A DNA stretch of 64,000 nt from an uncultured Bacilli bacterium (GTDB lineage Bacteria; Bacillota_I; Bacilli_A; RF39; UBA660), in NCBI GenBank assembly GCA_934120715.1, contig CAKOUW010000002.1, forward strand, positions 117,074 to 181,073, written 5' to 3'. Of the stretch, positions 26,722 through 35,583 are shown in pieces (positions within the stretch are counted from its first letter, which is position 1; each line of letters opens with the position of its first letter). The position numbers and the translations under genes are program-made. The notes beneath the pieces are model-generated. The model had not been told where the DNA came from, made no database searches, and saw nothing but the letters and a program-made list of their open reading frames with translations.

Positions 26722-28044
26722 ATGAAGAGAAGGTTGAGATTAAAGAAAAGCATATTTAGGATATTAATATTTCTAACAGTGTTGTTATTGTTGTTTGCTT
26801 TTTTATTGTTATCTAGAGTTAATGTTTCGAAAAAGCCTGTGGATAAAAGAGAAGATTATATAAATTTAATTGTCTCTCATGATGAGTTTAAATCTGAAGA
26901 AAAGTTTTTGAAGTGGATTTTAAACGAGTATGGAGAAGGTGTGTTATCAAAGTTAAATAAATTTTTGAAAGATGCTAAATATGATAAGAGTCTTTGGCAT
27001 GAGTTGACTGGTAAATCTTATATTGTGTTACATGATCTTTATGAAAAGAATTATGTTGATAAAAATAATGTTAAGTATGTTGAAGAAAAGAAAAATATGA
27101 GTAACATAAGTTTTGTTGGGGATGTTTCTTTGGCTGATAACTGGAAGATAATGCCTTATTATAATAGCCGGGGTAAGGGAGTTTATGGGATACTGTCTGA
27201 AGAAGTTGTAAAATATATGAATGATAGTGATTGGACTGTTGCTAATAGTGAATTTGCTTTTAGTAATAATGGTAGTCCATTACCTAATAAGCTTTATACT
27301 TTTAGGGCTGATCCTAGGAATGTTTCTATTTATGATGAAATGGGTGTTGATATGGTAACGTTGGCTAATAATCATGTTTATGATTATGGCGGAGAGGCTT
27401 TTATTGATACTTTAAATACATTTAAGGAACATGGTCTTCCTTATATAGGAGCTGGAATTAATAGTGCTGAAGCTCAAGGAGCTTATTATTTAATATCAAA
27501 TGGTTATAAAATTTCATTTTTGAATGCTAGTAGGGCTGAAAAATATGTTATGACTCCTGGTGCTGGTGAGGATAGTCCTGGTATTTTTCGCTGTTATGAT
27601 CCTTCAATCCTTGTTCAAAGAATAAAAGAAGAGAAGGAAAAAAGTGATTATGTTGTTGTTATTTTGCATTGGGGTAGGGAAGATTCTCATATGTTAGAAG
27701 ATGTTCAAAAGGAGACAGGAAAACTTTACATAGACAGTGGTGCTGACTTAGTGGTTGGGCATCATGCTCATATTCTTCAGGGAATGGAATTATATAATGG
27801 TAAATTAATTGCTTATAATTTAGGAGATTTTATTTTTTGTGGTTTAACGCAAGAAACGGGTATTTTAACTTGGAGACTTAATTATGATGGTACCAGTGAA
27901 TTTTATTTTAAACCTGCTGTACAAAAAAACTATTATACTTCATTTCTAGATGGAGATAATAGTTTGGAACTTTACTCTAAAATGAGAGAATGGTCTATTA
28001 ATGTTGACTTTTTAGAAGATGGCAAGATCGTGGAAAGAAGTTAA
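26722..28044 (+). CDS. CapA-family membrane protein (second copy)
   Basis: 440 residues from ATG 26722; the ATG at 26710 is part of the AGGATGG ribosome site. Basic start and one membrane helix (about 10-30), an extra helical region, then the CapA fold: ISFVGDVSLADNW (near 130), TLANNHVYDYGG (near 213), ILHWGREDSH (near 314), VVGHHAHILQGME and YNLGDFIF. Its gene ends by overlapping the convergent radical SAM gene by 4 bases. Likely handles a surface polymer; substrate unknown. Confidence 0.85.
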   Translation: MKRRLRLKKSIFRILIFLTVLLLLFAFLLLSRVNVSKKPVDKREDYINLIVSHDEFKSEEKFLKWILNEYGEGVLSKLNKFLKDAKYDKSLWHELTGKSYIVLHDLYEKNYVDKNNVKYVEEKKNMSNISFVGDVSLADNWKIMPYYNSRGKGVYGILSEEVVKYMNDSDWTVANSEFAFSNNGSPLPNKLYTFRADPRNVSIYDEMGVDMVTLANNHVYDYGGEAFIDTLNTFKEHGLPYIGAGINSAEAQGAYYLISNGYKISFLNASRAEKYVMTPGAGEDSPGIFRCYDPSILVQRIKEEKEKSDYVVVILHWGREDSHMLEDVQKETGKLYIDSGADLVVGHHAHILQGMELYNGKLIAYNLGDFIFCGLTQETGILTWRLNYDGTSEFYFKPAVQKNYYTSFLDGDNSLELYSKMREWSINVDFLEDGKIVERS

Positions 28045-28979
28045 TTTAGTTTTTTTCCTTGATAGGTGTCTCTTCTTTTCATTTCTTTATCAATATCGTT
28101 TAAAACACAGAATTTTTTTAGTAACCATGTTGGTTCTATTAAATCTTCTTTTTTAGGATCACCTGTTATCCTATTTATTACTATTTCTGGTCTTAAGTAT
28201 TCTAGTTGTTCTATGACAATATCAATGTATTCTTCCTTTGTTAAGATATGAAACTTTTCTTTTTCGTATAGTTTTTCTAATGCTGTATTTTTTAAGATAC
28301 TTAACATATGTATTTTTATACCTTGAATATCTAGACTATTAATATATTTGATTGTATTTATCATATCTTCTTTAGTTTCATATGGTAGGCCATTTATAAT
28401 ATGAACTACTACGTTAATATTTCTTTGTCTAAGTTTATTGACCATTTCTTCAAAACATTTTAATGTATGACATCTATTTATTAATTTTGATGTTTCTTCT
28501 TTTGTTGTTTGTAAGCCTAACTCTATTGTTAAATATGTTTTTTTATTTAAAATTTCTAGATAGTCAAGGCAATCATCCGTTATAGCATCTGGTCTTGTTG
28601 CGATATTTAGACCAATAACATCTTTTTGATTTAGTATTTTTTCATAAAGATTTTTTAAAACTGGAACTGCGGCGTATGTGTTAGTATGTGCTTGGAAATA
28701 ACCAATATATTTAGCTTTTGGCCATTTTTTTAACATCATATCACGTACTTCTATAAACTGTTCTTCAACGGGTTTATTTTTATTTCCAGCAAATTCTCCG
28801 CTACCCCTTTTAGAACAATATATACAACCACCAAAGCCCTTTGTTCCATCAATGTTTGGACATGAAAAGTTAGCATCTAAGCTTACTTTAAATACTTTTG
28901 AATTAAATTTATTTTTATAAAAATAATCTAGAGTATGATATCTTTTATTATTGTTTGAGTATTTAAAACTATTTTCCAT
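28041..28979 (-). CDS. YtqA/YhcC-type radical SAM protein
   Basis: 312 residues. Cluster Cys at 40, 52 and 55 (FSCPNIDG, GGCIYCSKRG), an atypically long Cys spacing typical for this family. GYFQAHTNTYAAV and TIELGLQTTKEET are further family motifs. Proposed function in the family is unclear, possibly RNA modification or tetrapyrrole-related. Single gene. Confidence 0.87.
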   Translation of the reverse strand: MENSFKYSNNNKRYHTLDYFYKNKFNSKVFKVSLDANFSCPNIDGTKGFGGCIYCSKRGSGEFAGNKNKPVEEQFIEVRDMMLKKWPKAKYIGYFQAHTNTYAAVPVLKNLYEKILNQKDVIGLNIATRPDAITDDCLDYLEILNKKTYLTIELGLQTTKEETSKLINRCHTLKCFEEMVNKLRQRNINVVVHIINGLPYETKEDMINTIKYINSLDIQGIKIHMLSILKNTALEKLYEKEKFHILTKEEYIDIVIEQLEYLRPEIVINRITGDPKKEDLIEPTWLLKKFCVLNDIDKEMKRRDTYQGKKLN

Positions 28980-29090
28980 CTTAGTATCATTCCTTTGTGA
29001 TTAATTTTACCATTTATTTTATTTTCTGTTAAGAATTAGAGTTTATTTTTTTACTTTTATATTATATACTTGTTATAGTAGGTGAGGTAG

Positions 29091-30218
29091 ATGGTGAAAA
29101 GAAAATTAAAATTGAAAAGACCATTTATAATAATAGGTAAAATTTTATTGTCGGTAATTATATTATTTTTATGTGCATTTTTATTTTATCTTTATCAACT
29201 ACATAGTTTAACATCGTTAGGATATAGTAAGATTGCAAGCAAAAAGATATTGTTGACATTTAATAAAAAGTATGTGGTATCTATTGGTGAAAATAAGACT
29301 TTAAATAGGGCATTTGAAAGTAATGATTTTAAAGAAAGTAATTTGGATAGTTATTCTAAAATTAAATATTATGATCACAAAAATTTTATTAAGAATATTA
29401 ATACTTTAATATCTAGAGGATATAGTAATAGTAATATTAATTTAATATTAGCACATGGTAATGATTCTGATGTTAGTGAATTTGCTAAAAGGGAAAAAAT
29501 TCAATATTTAGAAGAATTTTATTCTATAAGTTATGCTAAGTTAAAATACTATGATCGTTATGTTAAGTATTCTGATGAGACTGGTGAAGATGAAGAAACA
29601 ACAGTATTGTATGTTAACTTGGGTATGGATAAGGATGATTATGGTGATCCTGTTTTAATTAATAAATTTTCGTATGATATGTTAGTTAATAAACATTATA
29701 GTGTAGATAAAAATATGGTTGCTGATGACTTAGTTAAAATTGATAAAAAGTATACTAATGGTGAAGACCATTTTGCTTCTAAAAAGGTACTTGATGCTTT
29801 TATTAAAATGTATGATGCTGCTGCAAAAGATGGGCTTAATTTAGTTATTAATTCTAGTTATAGAACATATGATGATCAAGAAGAACTTTGCAATCAATAT
29901 CAAAAATTGTATGGCGATAGTTATGTAAATAAATCTATGGCTAGGCCTGGTTTTTCGGAACATCAAACAGGACTATCTTTTGATGTTGGAAGTCGTTCAT
30001 CAAATATTTTTGCTAATTCTAAAGAGTATACTTGGATGCTTGATAATGCTTATAAGTATGGCTTTATTTTACGCTTTCCTAAAAAATATGAAAATATTAC
30101 TGGTTTTAGATATGAGCCATGGCATTATAGGTATGTAGGTGTTGATATAGCAAAATATATATATGATAATGATATTTCTTATGAGGAATATTATGCGATG
30201 TTTTTAGATAAAGATTGA
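29091..30218 (+). CDS. VanY-type D-Ala-D-Ala carboxypeptidase (peptidase M15B)
   Basis: 375 residues. N-terminal membrane helix (about 12-33), a region with LTSLGYSKIASKKIL and RGYSNSNINLIL repeats, then the M15B domain (about 195-365). Zinc ligands and neighbours: SSYRTYDDQ, SEHQTGLSFDV and EPWHYRYVG. It would trim the last D-Ala from peptidoglycan stems outside the cell. GGTGAGG ribosome site. Confidence 0.9.
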   Translation: MVKRKLKLKRPFIIIGKILLSVIILFLCAFLFYLYQLHSLTSLGYSKIASKKILLTFNKKYVVSIGENKTLNRAFESNDFKESNLDSYSKIKYYDHKNFIKNINTLISRGYSNSNINLILAHGNDSDVSEFAKREKIQYLEEFYSISYAKLKYYDRYVKYSDETGEDEETTVLYVNLGMDKDDYGDPVLINKFSYDMLVNKHYSVDKNMVADDLVKIDKKYTNGEDHFASKKVLDAFIKMYDAAAKDGLNLVINSSYRTYDDQEELCNQYQKLYGDSYVNKSMARPGFSEHQTGLSFDVGSRSSNIFANSKEYTWMLDNAYKYGFILRFPKKYENITGFRYEPWHYRYVGVDIAKYIYDNDISYEEYYAMFLDKD

Positions 30219-30265
30219 TATTTTAATTGCAATATGTTATTATAGTTTGCACTGGAGGAATATAA

Positions 30266-30682
30266 ATGAATATGAATAAGGATGTTGAATCTACTTTGGT
30301 TATTATTAAACCGGATGGTATGAAAAATTCTGAGAAAATTATAGATGTATTTTTAGATAATGGTTTAAATATTACTTACGAGGATACTAGAATGCTTGAT
30401 CAAGTAACTTTAGATGAGCATTATGCGCATCTTGTTGACAAAGAGTTTTATCCGTCTCTTTGTGAGTATATGTTATCTGGTGATGTTAAGGTTTTAGTAG
30501 TAACTGGTGAAAATGCTGTTAGTAGGGTTAGAGATTTAGTTGGACCTACTGATAGTTCTATAGCACCTGAGTGGACAATTAGAGGCAAATTTGGTGAGAA
30601 CAAACAACGTAATGCAGTACATGCTTCTGATTCAGCTGAAAATGCTAAGATAGAAATAAAGAGATTTGTAAAAGAAAAGTAA
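30266..30682 (+). CDS. ndk: Nucleoside diphosphate kinase
   Basis: 138 residues. Transfers phosphate from ATP to other nucleoside diphosphates through a phospho-His: His119 in NAVHASDS. STLVIIKPDGMKN and GPTDSSIAPEWTIRGKFG match the family. The sequence around residue 55 is slightly shortened against the usual. Start ATG 30266 with GGAGG seven bases upstream. Confidence 0.95.
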   Translation: MNMNKDVESTLVIIKPDGMKNSEKIIDVFLDNGLNITYEDTRMLDQVTLDEHYAHLVDKEFYPSLCEYMLSGDVKVLVVTGENAVSRVRDLVGPTDSSIAPEWTIRGKFGENKQRNAVHASDSAENAKIEIKRFVKEK

Positions 30683-30692
30683 TCTCTTTTTT
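30658..30692 (+). terminator. Terminator of ndk
   Basis: Stem AAAGAGATT/AATCTCTTT (9 bp), 14-base loop including the stop codon, T-run. Confidence 0.75.
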
Positions 30693-30709
30693 CTTGGATA
30701 ATTTTTCTA

Positions 30710-30738
30710 TTGGAATATTTATATATTTGTGATATTAT
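30710..30738 (+). promoter_or_regulatory. Promoter of the GH31 gene
   Basis: TTGGAA (30710-30715), 17-base spacer, TATTAT (30733-30738) preceded by TGA. Confidence 0.65.
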
Positions 30739-30766
30739 GTTACTAGAATAATAGGAAGGTGTTGGC

Positions 30767-33187
30767 ATGTATCCATTAGGTAAACAGTTTGAACTTAATT
30801 ATCCTAGATGTAAAGCAAATCCTAAGGCTATGATTTCTGGTAATAAATATCGTATTACAGTTTTGACTGAACGTGTTGTAAGGCTTGAATACTCTCCAAC
30901 TGGTGATTTTGTCGATAGGCCTACACAATTGATTATAAACAGAAATTTGAAATTGCCTAGCTTTAATGTTAATCAGGATAAAAATGTGGTTTCAATTGAT
31001 ACAAGATTTTTTTCTCTTTCATATGTAAAAGAGCAACCGTTTACTGGTTCTAGCATTGATCCTATGAGAAATTTAAAAATTACTCTTAATAGTAGAGAAA
31101 GGGATAGACAAAAGAATTGGTATTATGGTCATCCAGAAGCTAGAAATTTAAGAGGAAATATGGTTAGTATTGATACCAACATTCCTGATTTTATGACAAG
31201 AGGACTTTATTCATTAGATGGATTTGCTTCGTTGAATGATAGTAATAGTAAAGTTATAATGGAAGATGGTACTTTAGCTGATCCACCCAAAGATCATATT
31301 GATATATATGTTTTTATGTATGATCATGATTTTAGATATGCTTTAGATGATTATTTTAAGCTGACTGGTGCTCCAGCGTTGCCTCCAAGGTATGCTTTTG
31401 GAAATTGGTGGAGTCGCAATGTTTCTTATAATGATCAAAGCATTGCTACTTTAATTAGAAATTTTGAACGAAAAAAAATTCCTATTGCTGTAATGTTGTT
31501 TGATAATGATTGGCATTTTAGAGATGTTGGTTCTTATACTGGGTTAAAAACTGGATACACTTTTAATAGAAATTTGATACGTAATCCTAAAGAAATGGTT
31601 AAACAATTTCATATGAGAGGAATCAGAGTTGGCTTATGTATTAATCCTACTGATGGTTTTTATCCACATGAATCAAATTATCAACAAGTCATGCAATTAA
31701 TGGGCTTAGCGCAACCTGCTTTGGTAAAGTTTGATCCATTAAATCCTCAATTGTTGGATGTATTGTTTAAAGCTTTCTTGCATCCATTAGAATCTCTTGG
31801 TGTTGACTTTTTTTGGAATGATTATAATAGCTCTAATAATCTTTTGGGTTTATGGTCTTTAAATCATTATATGTTTTTAGATTCGAAGAAAAATGCTTCA
31901 AAGCGTGGGATACTTTTATCTAGAGGTTCAGTAATAGCTCCACACAAATATGGTATTATTTATGGCGGTTCTAGTGAGGTTAGTTGGGAGGCTTTGAGAA
32001 AGCTACCATTTATGTTACTTAATGCTGCTAATATTGGTGTTAGCTGGTGGAGTCATGATGTCGGTGGTAACCATGGTGGTATAGAGGATGGGGAACTTTA
32101 TATTAGATATGTTCAACTTGGTACTTTTTCTCCTATATTACGTTTTCATAGTGCAAGAGGGCCTTATTATAAGAAAGAACCTTGGTTGTGGGATGCTAAA
32201 ATAGCTAATATTGCAGCTGATTATTTAAGGCTTAGGCATAGACTTATACCATACCTTTATACTGAGGCTTATAATTATACTAGAACTGGTACTCCACTTA
32301 TTCAACCATTTTATTATAATTATATGTGGGTTTATGATGATGAACTTTATAGGAATCAGTATTATTTTGGGTCACAACTATTAGTTTGTCCTATACTAGA
32401 TAAAAAAGATACTATTATGAACAGAACTTTACATAGATTTTTTATGCCTAATGGTATCTGGTACGATTTTATAACTGGAAAGAAATTTCCTGGTAATAAA
32501 AAATATGTATCATTCTTTAGAGATGAAGATTATCCTGTTTTTGCACATGCTGGTTCAATTATTCCACTTTCTAATAGAAGTGACTATAATAATACAGCTT
32601 TACCAACTGATATGGAAATTCAGATTTTCCCTGGTGTTAGTAATACGTACACATTATATGAAGATGATGGTGTTACCTCATTATATAAAGATGGATATTA
32701 TATTAAGACATCAATTGATTATAACTATTTAAAGAACAATTATACTGTTATAATTAGAGCTATAGAGGGTAAAAGTGGTATTGCTCCACTCAAACGTAAT
32801 TATAAAATGGTTTTTAGAAATACTAAACAGGCTACTGATGTTACAGCGTACTTTAATACTGATATGATACCGGTTACTAATTATGTAGATGGAAATGATT
32901 TTATTGTTGAGATTAATAATTGTCCTACTATTGGTCAACTTACAATTAATTGTAAAGGTAGAGATATTGAAATAGATGCGATAAGATTAATTAATGATGA
33001 TGTAAATAGTATTTTGATGGATTTAAAGATAGAAACTTATATGAAGGAGAATATTGCAAGTATTATGTTTGGCAATCTTCCTTTAAATAGTAAACGTGTT
33101 GAAATTAGGAAGTTGAAAAAGAAGGGGTTATCTAAGGAATATATTACTTTATTCTTAAAACTTCTTGAGTATATTAGTGAAGTATAG
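30767..33187 (+). CDS. Glycoside hydrolase family 31 protein (alpha-glucosidase-like)
   Basis: 806 residues, cytoplasmic, no signal. N-terminal beta domain (IRITVLTERVVRLEYS-like), a (beta/alpha)8 barrel and C-terminal beta domains (FPGVSNTYTLYEDDG). The nucleophile is Asp352 in VDFFWNDYN, and SWWSHDVGGNHGG is the conserved barrel motif. The general acid/base Asp expected before SWEAL is Ser402 (YGGSSEVSWEAL). An extra 60-residue helical end (after about 745) is unusual. It may be catalytically changed or inactive. Probably alpha-glucan or disaccharide related. Confidence 0.88.
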   Translation: MYPLGKQFELNYPRCKANPKAMISGNKYRITVLTERVVRLEYSPTGDFVDRPTQLIINRNLKLPSFNVNQDKNVVSIDTRFFSLSYVKEQPFTGSSIDPMRNLKITLNSRERDRQKNWYYGHPEARNLRGNMVSIDTNIPDFMTRGLYSLDGFASLNDSNSKVIMEDGTLADPPKDHIDIYVFMYDHDFRYALDDYFKLTGAPALPPRYAFGNWWSRNVSYNDQSIATLIRNFERKKIPIAVMLFDNDWHFRDVGSYTGLKTGYTFNRNLIRNPKEMVKQFHMRGIRVGLCINPTDGFYPHESNYQQVMQLMGLAQPALVKFDPLNPQLLDVLFKAFLHPLESLGVDFFWNDYNSSNNLLGLWSLNHYMFLDSKKNASKRGILLSRGSVIAPHKYGIIYGGSSEVSWEALRKLPFMLLNAANIGVSWWSHDVGGNHGGIEDGELYIRYVQLGTFSPILRFHSARGPYYKKEPWLWDAKIANIAADYLRLRHRLIPYLYTEAYNYTRTGTPLIQPFYYNYMWVYDDELYRNQYYFGSQLLVCPILDKKDTIMNRTLHRFFMPNGIWYDFITGKKFPGNKKYVSFFRDEDYPVFAHAGSIIPLSNRSDYNNTALPTDMEIQIFPGVSNTYTLYEDDGVTSLYKDGYYIKTSIDYNYLKNNYTVIIRAIEGKSGIAPLKRNYKMVFRNTKQATDVTAYFNTDMIPVTNYVDGNDFIVEINNCPTIGQLTINCKGRDIEIDAIRLINDDVNSILMDLKIETYMKENIASIMFGNLPLNSKRVEIRKLKKKGLSKEYITLFLKLLEYISEV

Positions 33188-33217
33188 AGAGCGTAATTGA
33201 TTATATTGCGTTCTTTT
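33187..33217 (+). terminator. Terminator of the GH31 gene
   Basis: AGAGCGTAAT/ATTGCGTTCT stem with G-U pairs, 7-base loop and TTTT. Confidence 0.6.
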
Positions 33218-33221
33218 AAAT

Positions 33222-33250
33222 TTGCATATTGTTGTTATAGATGTTATAAT
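33222..33250 (+). promoter_or_regulatory. Promoter of the first flippase gene
   Basis: TTGCAT (33222-33227), 17-base spacer, TATAAT (33245-33250) with extended TG. Confidence 0.75.
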
Positions 33251-33276
33251 AATTTTATTATAAGGCAAAGTGGTTG

Positions 33277-34914
33277 ATGAATATGAAGATGAAAAAAAAT
33301 ACCTTTATAGAAGGAGCTTTTGTAGCTACTTTTTCTATTTTATTGTGCAAAGTGGTTGGGCTACTGTATGTGGTTCCTTTTTATAGTATTATTGGCAATA
33401 AGGGTGGAGCGTTGTATAGTTATGCTTATTCAATTTATGCTATATTTTTAAGTTTGTCTACTTGCGGTATACCTATAGCTTTATCTAAGTTAGTTAGCGA
33501 GTCTAATGCTTTAAAAGAATATAGTGTTAGGGAAGATATTTATCATCTTTCCAAGAAATTAATTACTTTGATTGGTATTATTTTATTTTTAGTATTATTT
33601 ATTTTTGCGGATAAAGTTGCTTATTTGTTTATTGGTAATGTTAAGGGTGGAAATACTTTAAGTGATGTAGCAATGGCAGTTAGAGTTGTTTCTGTTTCTT
33701 TACTTGTTGTACCACAGCTTAGTGTTGTGAGAGGGTATTTGCAAGGAAATAAGATGATTACAACAACTAGTATTTCTGAATTACTTGAACAAATTGTTAG
33801 GGTTTTAATAATAGTTGTTGGCAGTTATTTGCTTGTAAAGAAGTTTAAATTACCAATTAATTTTGCTGTTTATGTTTCTATTTTTGCAGCAACAGTTGCG
33901 GCTTTATCTTCATATTTGTATCTAAAGCTTAAAATACGTAAGAATAGGGAATTGTTTAGTTATGATAAAGAGAATGCTAAAAAGAATGATGCAAAGGTTT
34001 TACTAAAACGAATAGTATTTTATGCTTTGCCATTTGTGGTTATTGATTTAGTAAAATCACTTTATGGTATGGTTGATTCTTTTACGGTTGTTAAGGAGTT
34101 AGTTAAACTAGGTTATAGTGCTTCTGTTGCTGAGACGGTATTTGGGGTTATTAATACTTGGGCATCTAAATTAAATATGATAGTTGCATCTATTGCTTTA
34201 GGGGTAGTTACAAGTTTGATTCCAAATATTTCTGGTAGTTTTGTTAAGAAAGATATGGTTAATGTAAGTAAAAGAATTAATGAATCATATAGAACAATTT
34301 TATTCTTTTCTTTACCAATGTCTTTTGGTTTAAGTTTTTTGGCCCAGCCAGTATGGGTTGCTTTTTATGGATATGATCCTTTAAGTATTAGTATATTTAG
34401 ATTTTATATTTTACAGGCTATTATTTTTTGTATTTATACTATTGCACTTAATTTGGCACAATCACTTAATCAACCTAAATTAGCACTTGGTGCTTTGTTT
34501 GGTAGTTTTATATTTAAAATTATATTAAATGTTCCTATGATGCACTTTTTAAAATTTATAGGAATTGAAGCATATCATGCAACTACTGTTACTAATATTT
34601 TAGTACAAGGTGGAGCAAGTATTATATTACTTTTACTTTTGAAGAAAAAATTTAACTTTGATTATTCAAGTAATATTAAACCTATATTTAAAATTGCAGG
34701 ATGTGTTTTGATGATGATTGTTGTATTATATGGATTATCATTATTTATACCATTATCTGTTACTAGTAGATTTAAATCTATACTTATTATTGCTTTATAT
34801 GCTGTAGTTGGGGCAATTTTATATATGCTTATGGCATATAAACTTGGTCTTTTTGAAGATGTTTTTGGTGATGATTATATAAATAAAGTTAAGAAGTTGT
34901 TTTTAAGAAAGTAG
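33277..34914 (+). CDS. MOP-superfamily flippase, SpoVB/YtgP-like (copy 1)
   Basis: 545 residues with about 14 membrane helices. KNTFIEGAFVATFSILLCKV, VVPFYSIIGNKGGALYSYAY and AVRVVSVSLLVVPQLSVVRG are family signatures. Members move lipid-linked precursors across the membrane, in spore cortex or wall synthesis. I start at ATG 33277; ATGs at 33283 and 33289 are alternatives because the ribosome site is weak. A diverged copy is at 38266. Confidence 0.87.
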   Translation: MNMKMKKNTFIEGAFVATFSILLCKVVGLLYVVPFYSIIGNKGGALYSYAYSIYAIFLSLSTCGIPIALSKLVSESNALKEYSVREDIYHLSKKLITLIGIILFLVLFIFADKVAYLFIGNVKGGNTLSDVAMAVRVVSVSLLVVPQLSVVRGYLQGNKMITTTSISELLEQIVRVLIIVVGSYLLVKKFKLPINFAVYVSIFAATVAALSSYLYLKLKIRKNRELFSYDKENAKKNDAKVLLKRIVFYALPFVVIDLVKSLYGMVDSFTVVKELVKLGYSASVAETVFGVINTWASKLNMIVASIALGVVTSLIPNISGSFVKKDMVNVSKRINESYRTILFFSLPMSFGLSFLAQPVWVAFYGYDPLSISIFRFYILQAIIFCIYTIALNLAQSLNQPKLALGALFGSFIFKIILNVPMMHFLKFIGIEAYHATTVTNILVQGGASIILLLLLKKKFNFDYSSNIKPIFKIAGCVLMMIVVLYGLSLFIPLSVTSRFKSILIIALYAVVGAILYMLMAYKLGLFEDVFGDDYINKVKKLFLRK

Positions 34915-34974
34915 TATTATTATTAATTTATGTTATTGTTTATATAGAAAAAATATATTTACAAAATAAATTAC

Positions 34975-35003
34975 TTGCTATTTATGAGGATTTTTATTAT
35001 ACT
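34975..35003 (+). promoter_or_regulatory. Promoter of the T-box/leuS operon
   Basis: TTGCTA (34975-34980), 17-base spacer, TATACT (34998-35003). Confidence 0.75.
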
Positions 35004-35049
35004 AATTTTGTATTTTTAAATATTATTAGTAGTAGTAATATTATTTGAT

Positions 35050-35214
35050 CATTTTAGAGAGCTTATTTTGGTGGGATTAAGTATGATTGATAATGTGAAC
35101 TTGACTAATTTGTATATTATGGGTAAGACCATTATCTCTATTAAGCGCATAGATTTCTATGAAATAAGGTGGTACCGCGATATTTCGTCCTTATGTTTAT
35201 AGAAATTTTTTTTT
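35050..35214 (+). promoter_or_regulatory. T-box leader of the leuS operon
   Basis: AGAGAG-type stem I start, a specifier loop GTGAACTTGAC (35095-35105), and the T-box AAATAAGGTGGTACCGCG (35162-35179). The late terminator pairs ATTTCTAT and nearby bases with CCTTATGTTTATAGAAAT and ends in nine T. The specifier is CTT or TTG; both are Leu codons. TTG (35101-35103) is in the same register as TAC in the tyrS leader. Uncharged tRNA-Leu would relieve termination. Confidence 0.92.
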
Positions 35215-35223
35215 GGAGGAATT

Positions 35224-35583
35224 ATGAAAATATTTATGAGTTTTATATTTACTTATCTATTAGTCCTGATTATTTATGAGATCTTTCTTATAAGACCAGC
35301 TAAAAATAAGAAAAAGAAAGATAAAAAGGAACTTGTGGAAATAAGATATTTAATAAGTAAATATGGACTTAGTATGGAAAAGGTTAATTATAATCAATTG
35401 TTACAGATAGTAGCATTGACATCTTCTTTTGATATTTCAATTGTAGTTACTATTATATATATTATGGACAATTGGTTATTACAGTTACTAGTAGCACTTG
35501 TGTTAACGGTATTACTATTTGTTATTAGTTATTATTTTATATATAAGTTTTATAAAAAGAAGGGAATGATAAAAAATGTATAA
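35224..35583 (+). CDS. Small membrane protein in the leuS operon
   Basis: 119 residues. Helix at about 3-22, a Lys-rich cytoplasmic stretch (NKKKKDKKEL), a short conserved part (EIRYLISKYGLSMEKVNYNQ) and a two-helix hairpin (about 68-108). Overlaps leuS by 8 bases, and so is under the same leucine T-box. I do not recognise a named function. Confidence 0.7.
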   Translation: MKIFMSFIFTYLLVLIIYEIFLIRPAKNKKKKDKKELVEIRYLISKYGLSMEKVNYNQLLQIVALTSSFDISIVVTIIYIMDNWLLQLLVALVLTVLLFVISYYFIYKFYKKKGMIKNV

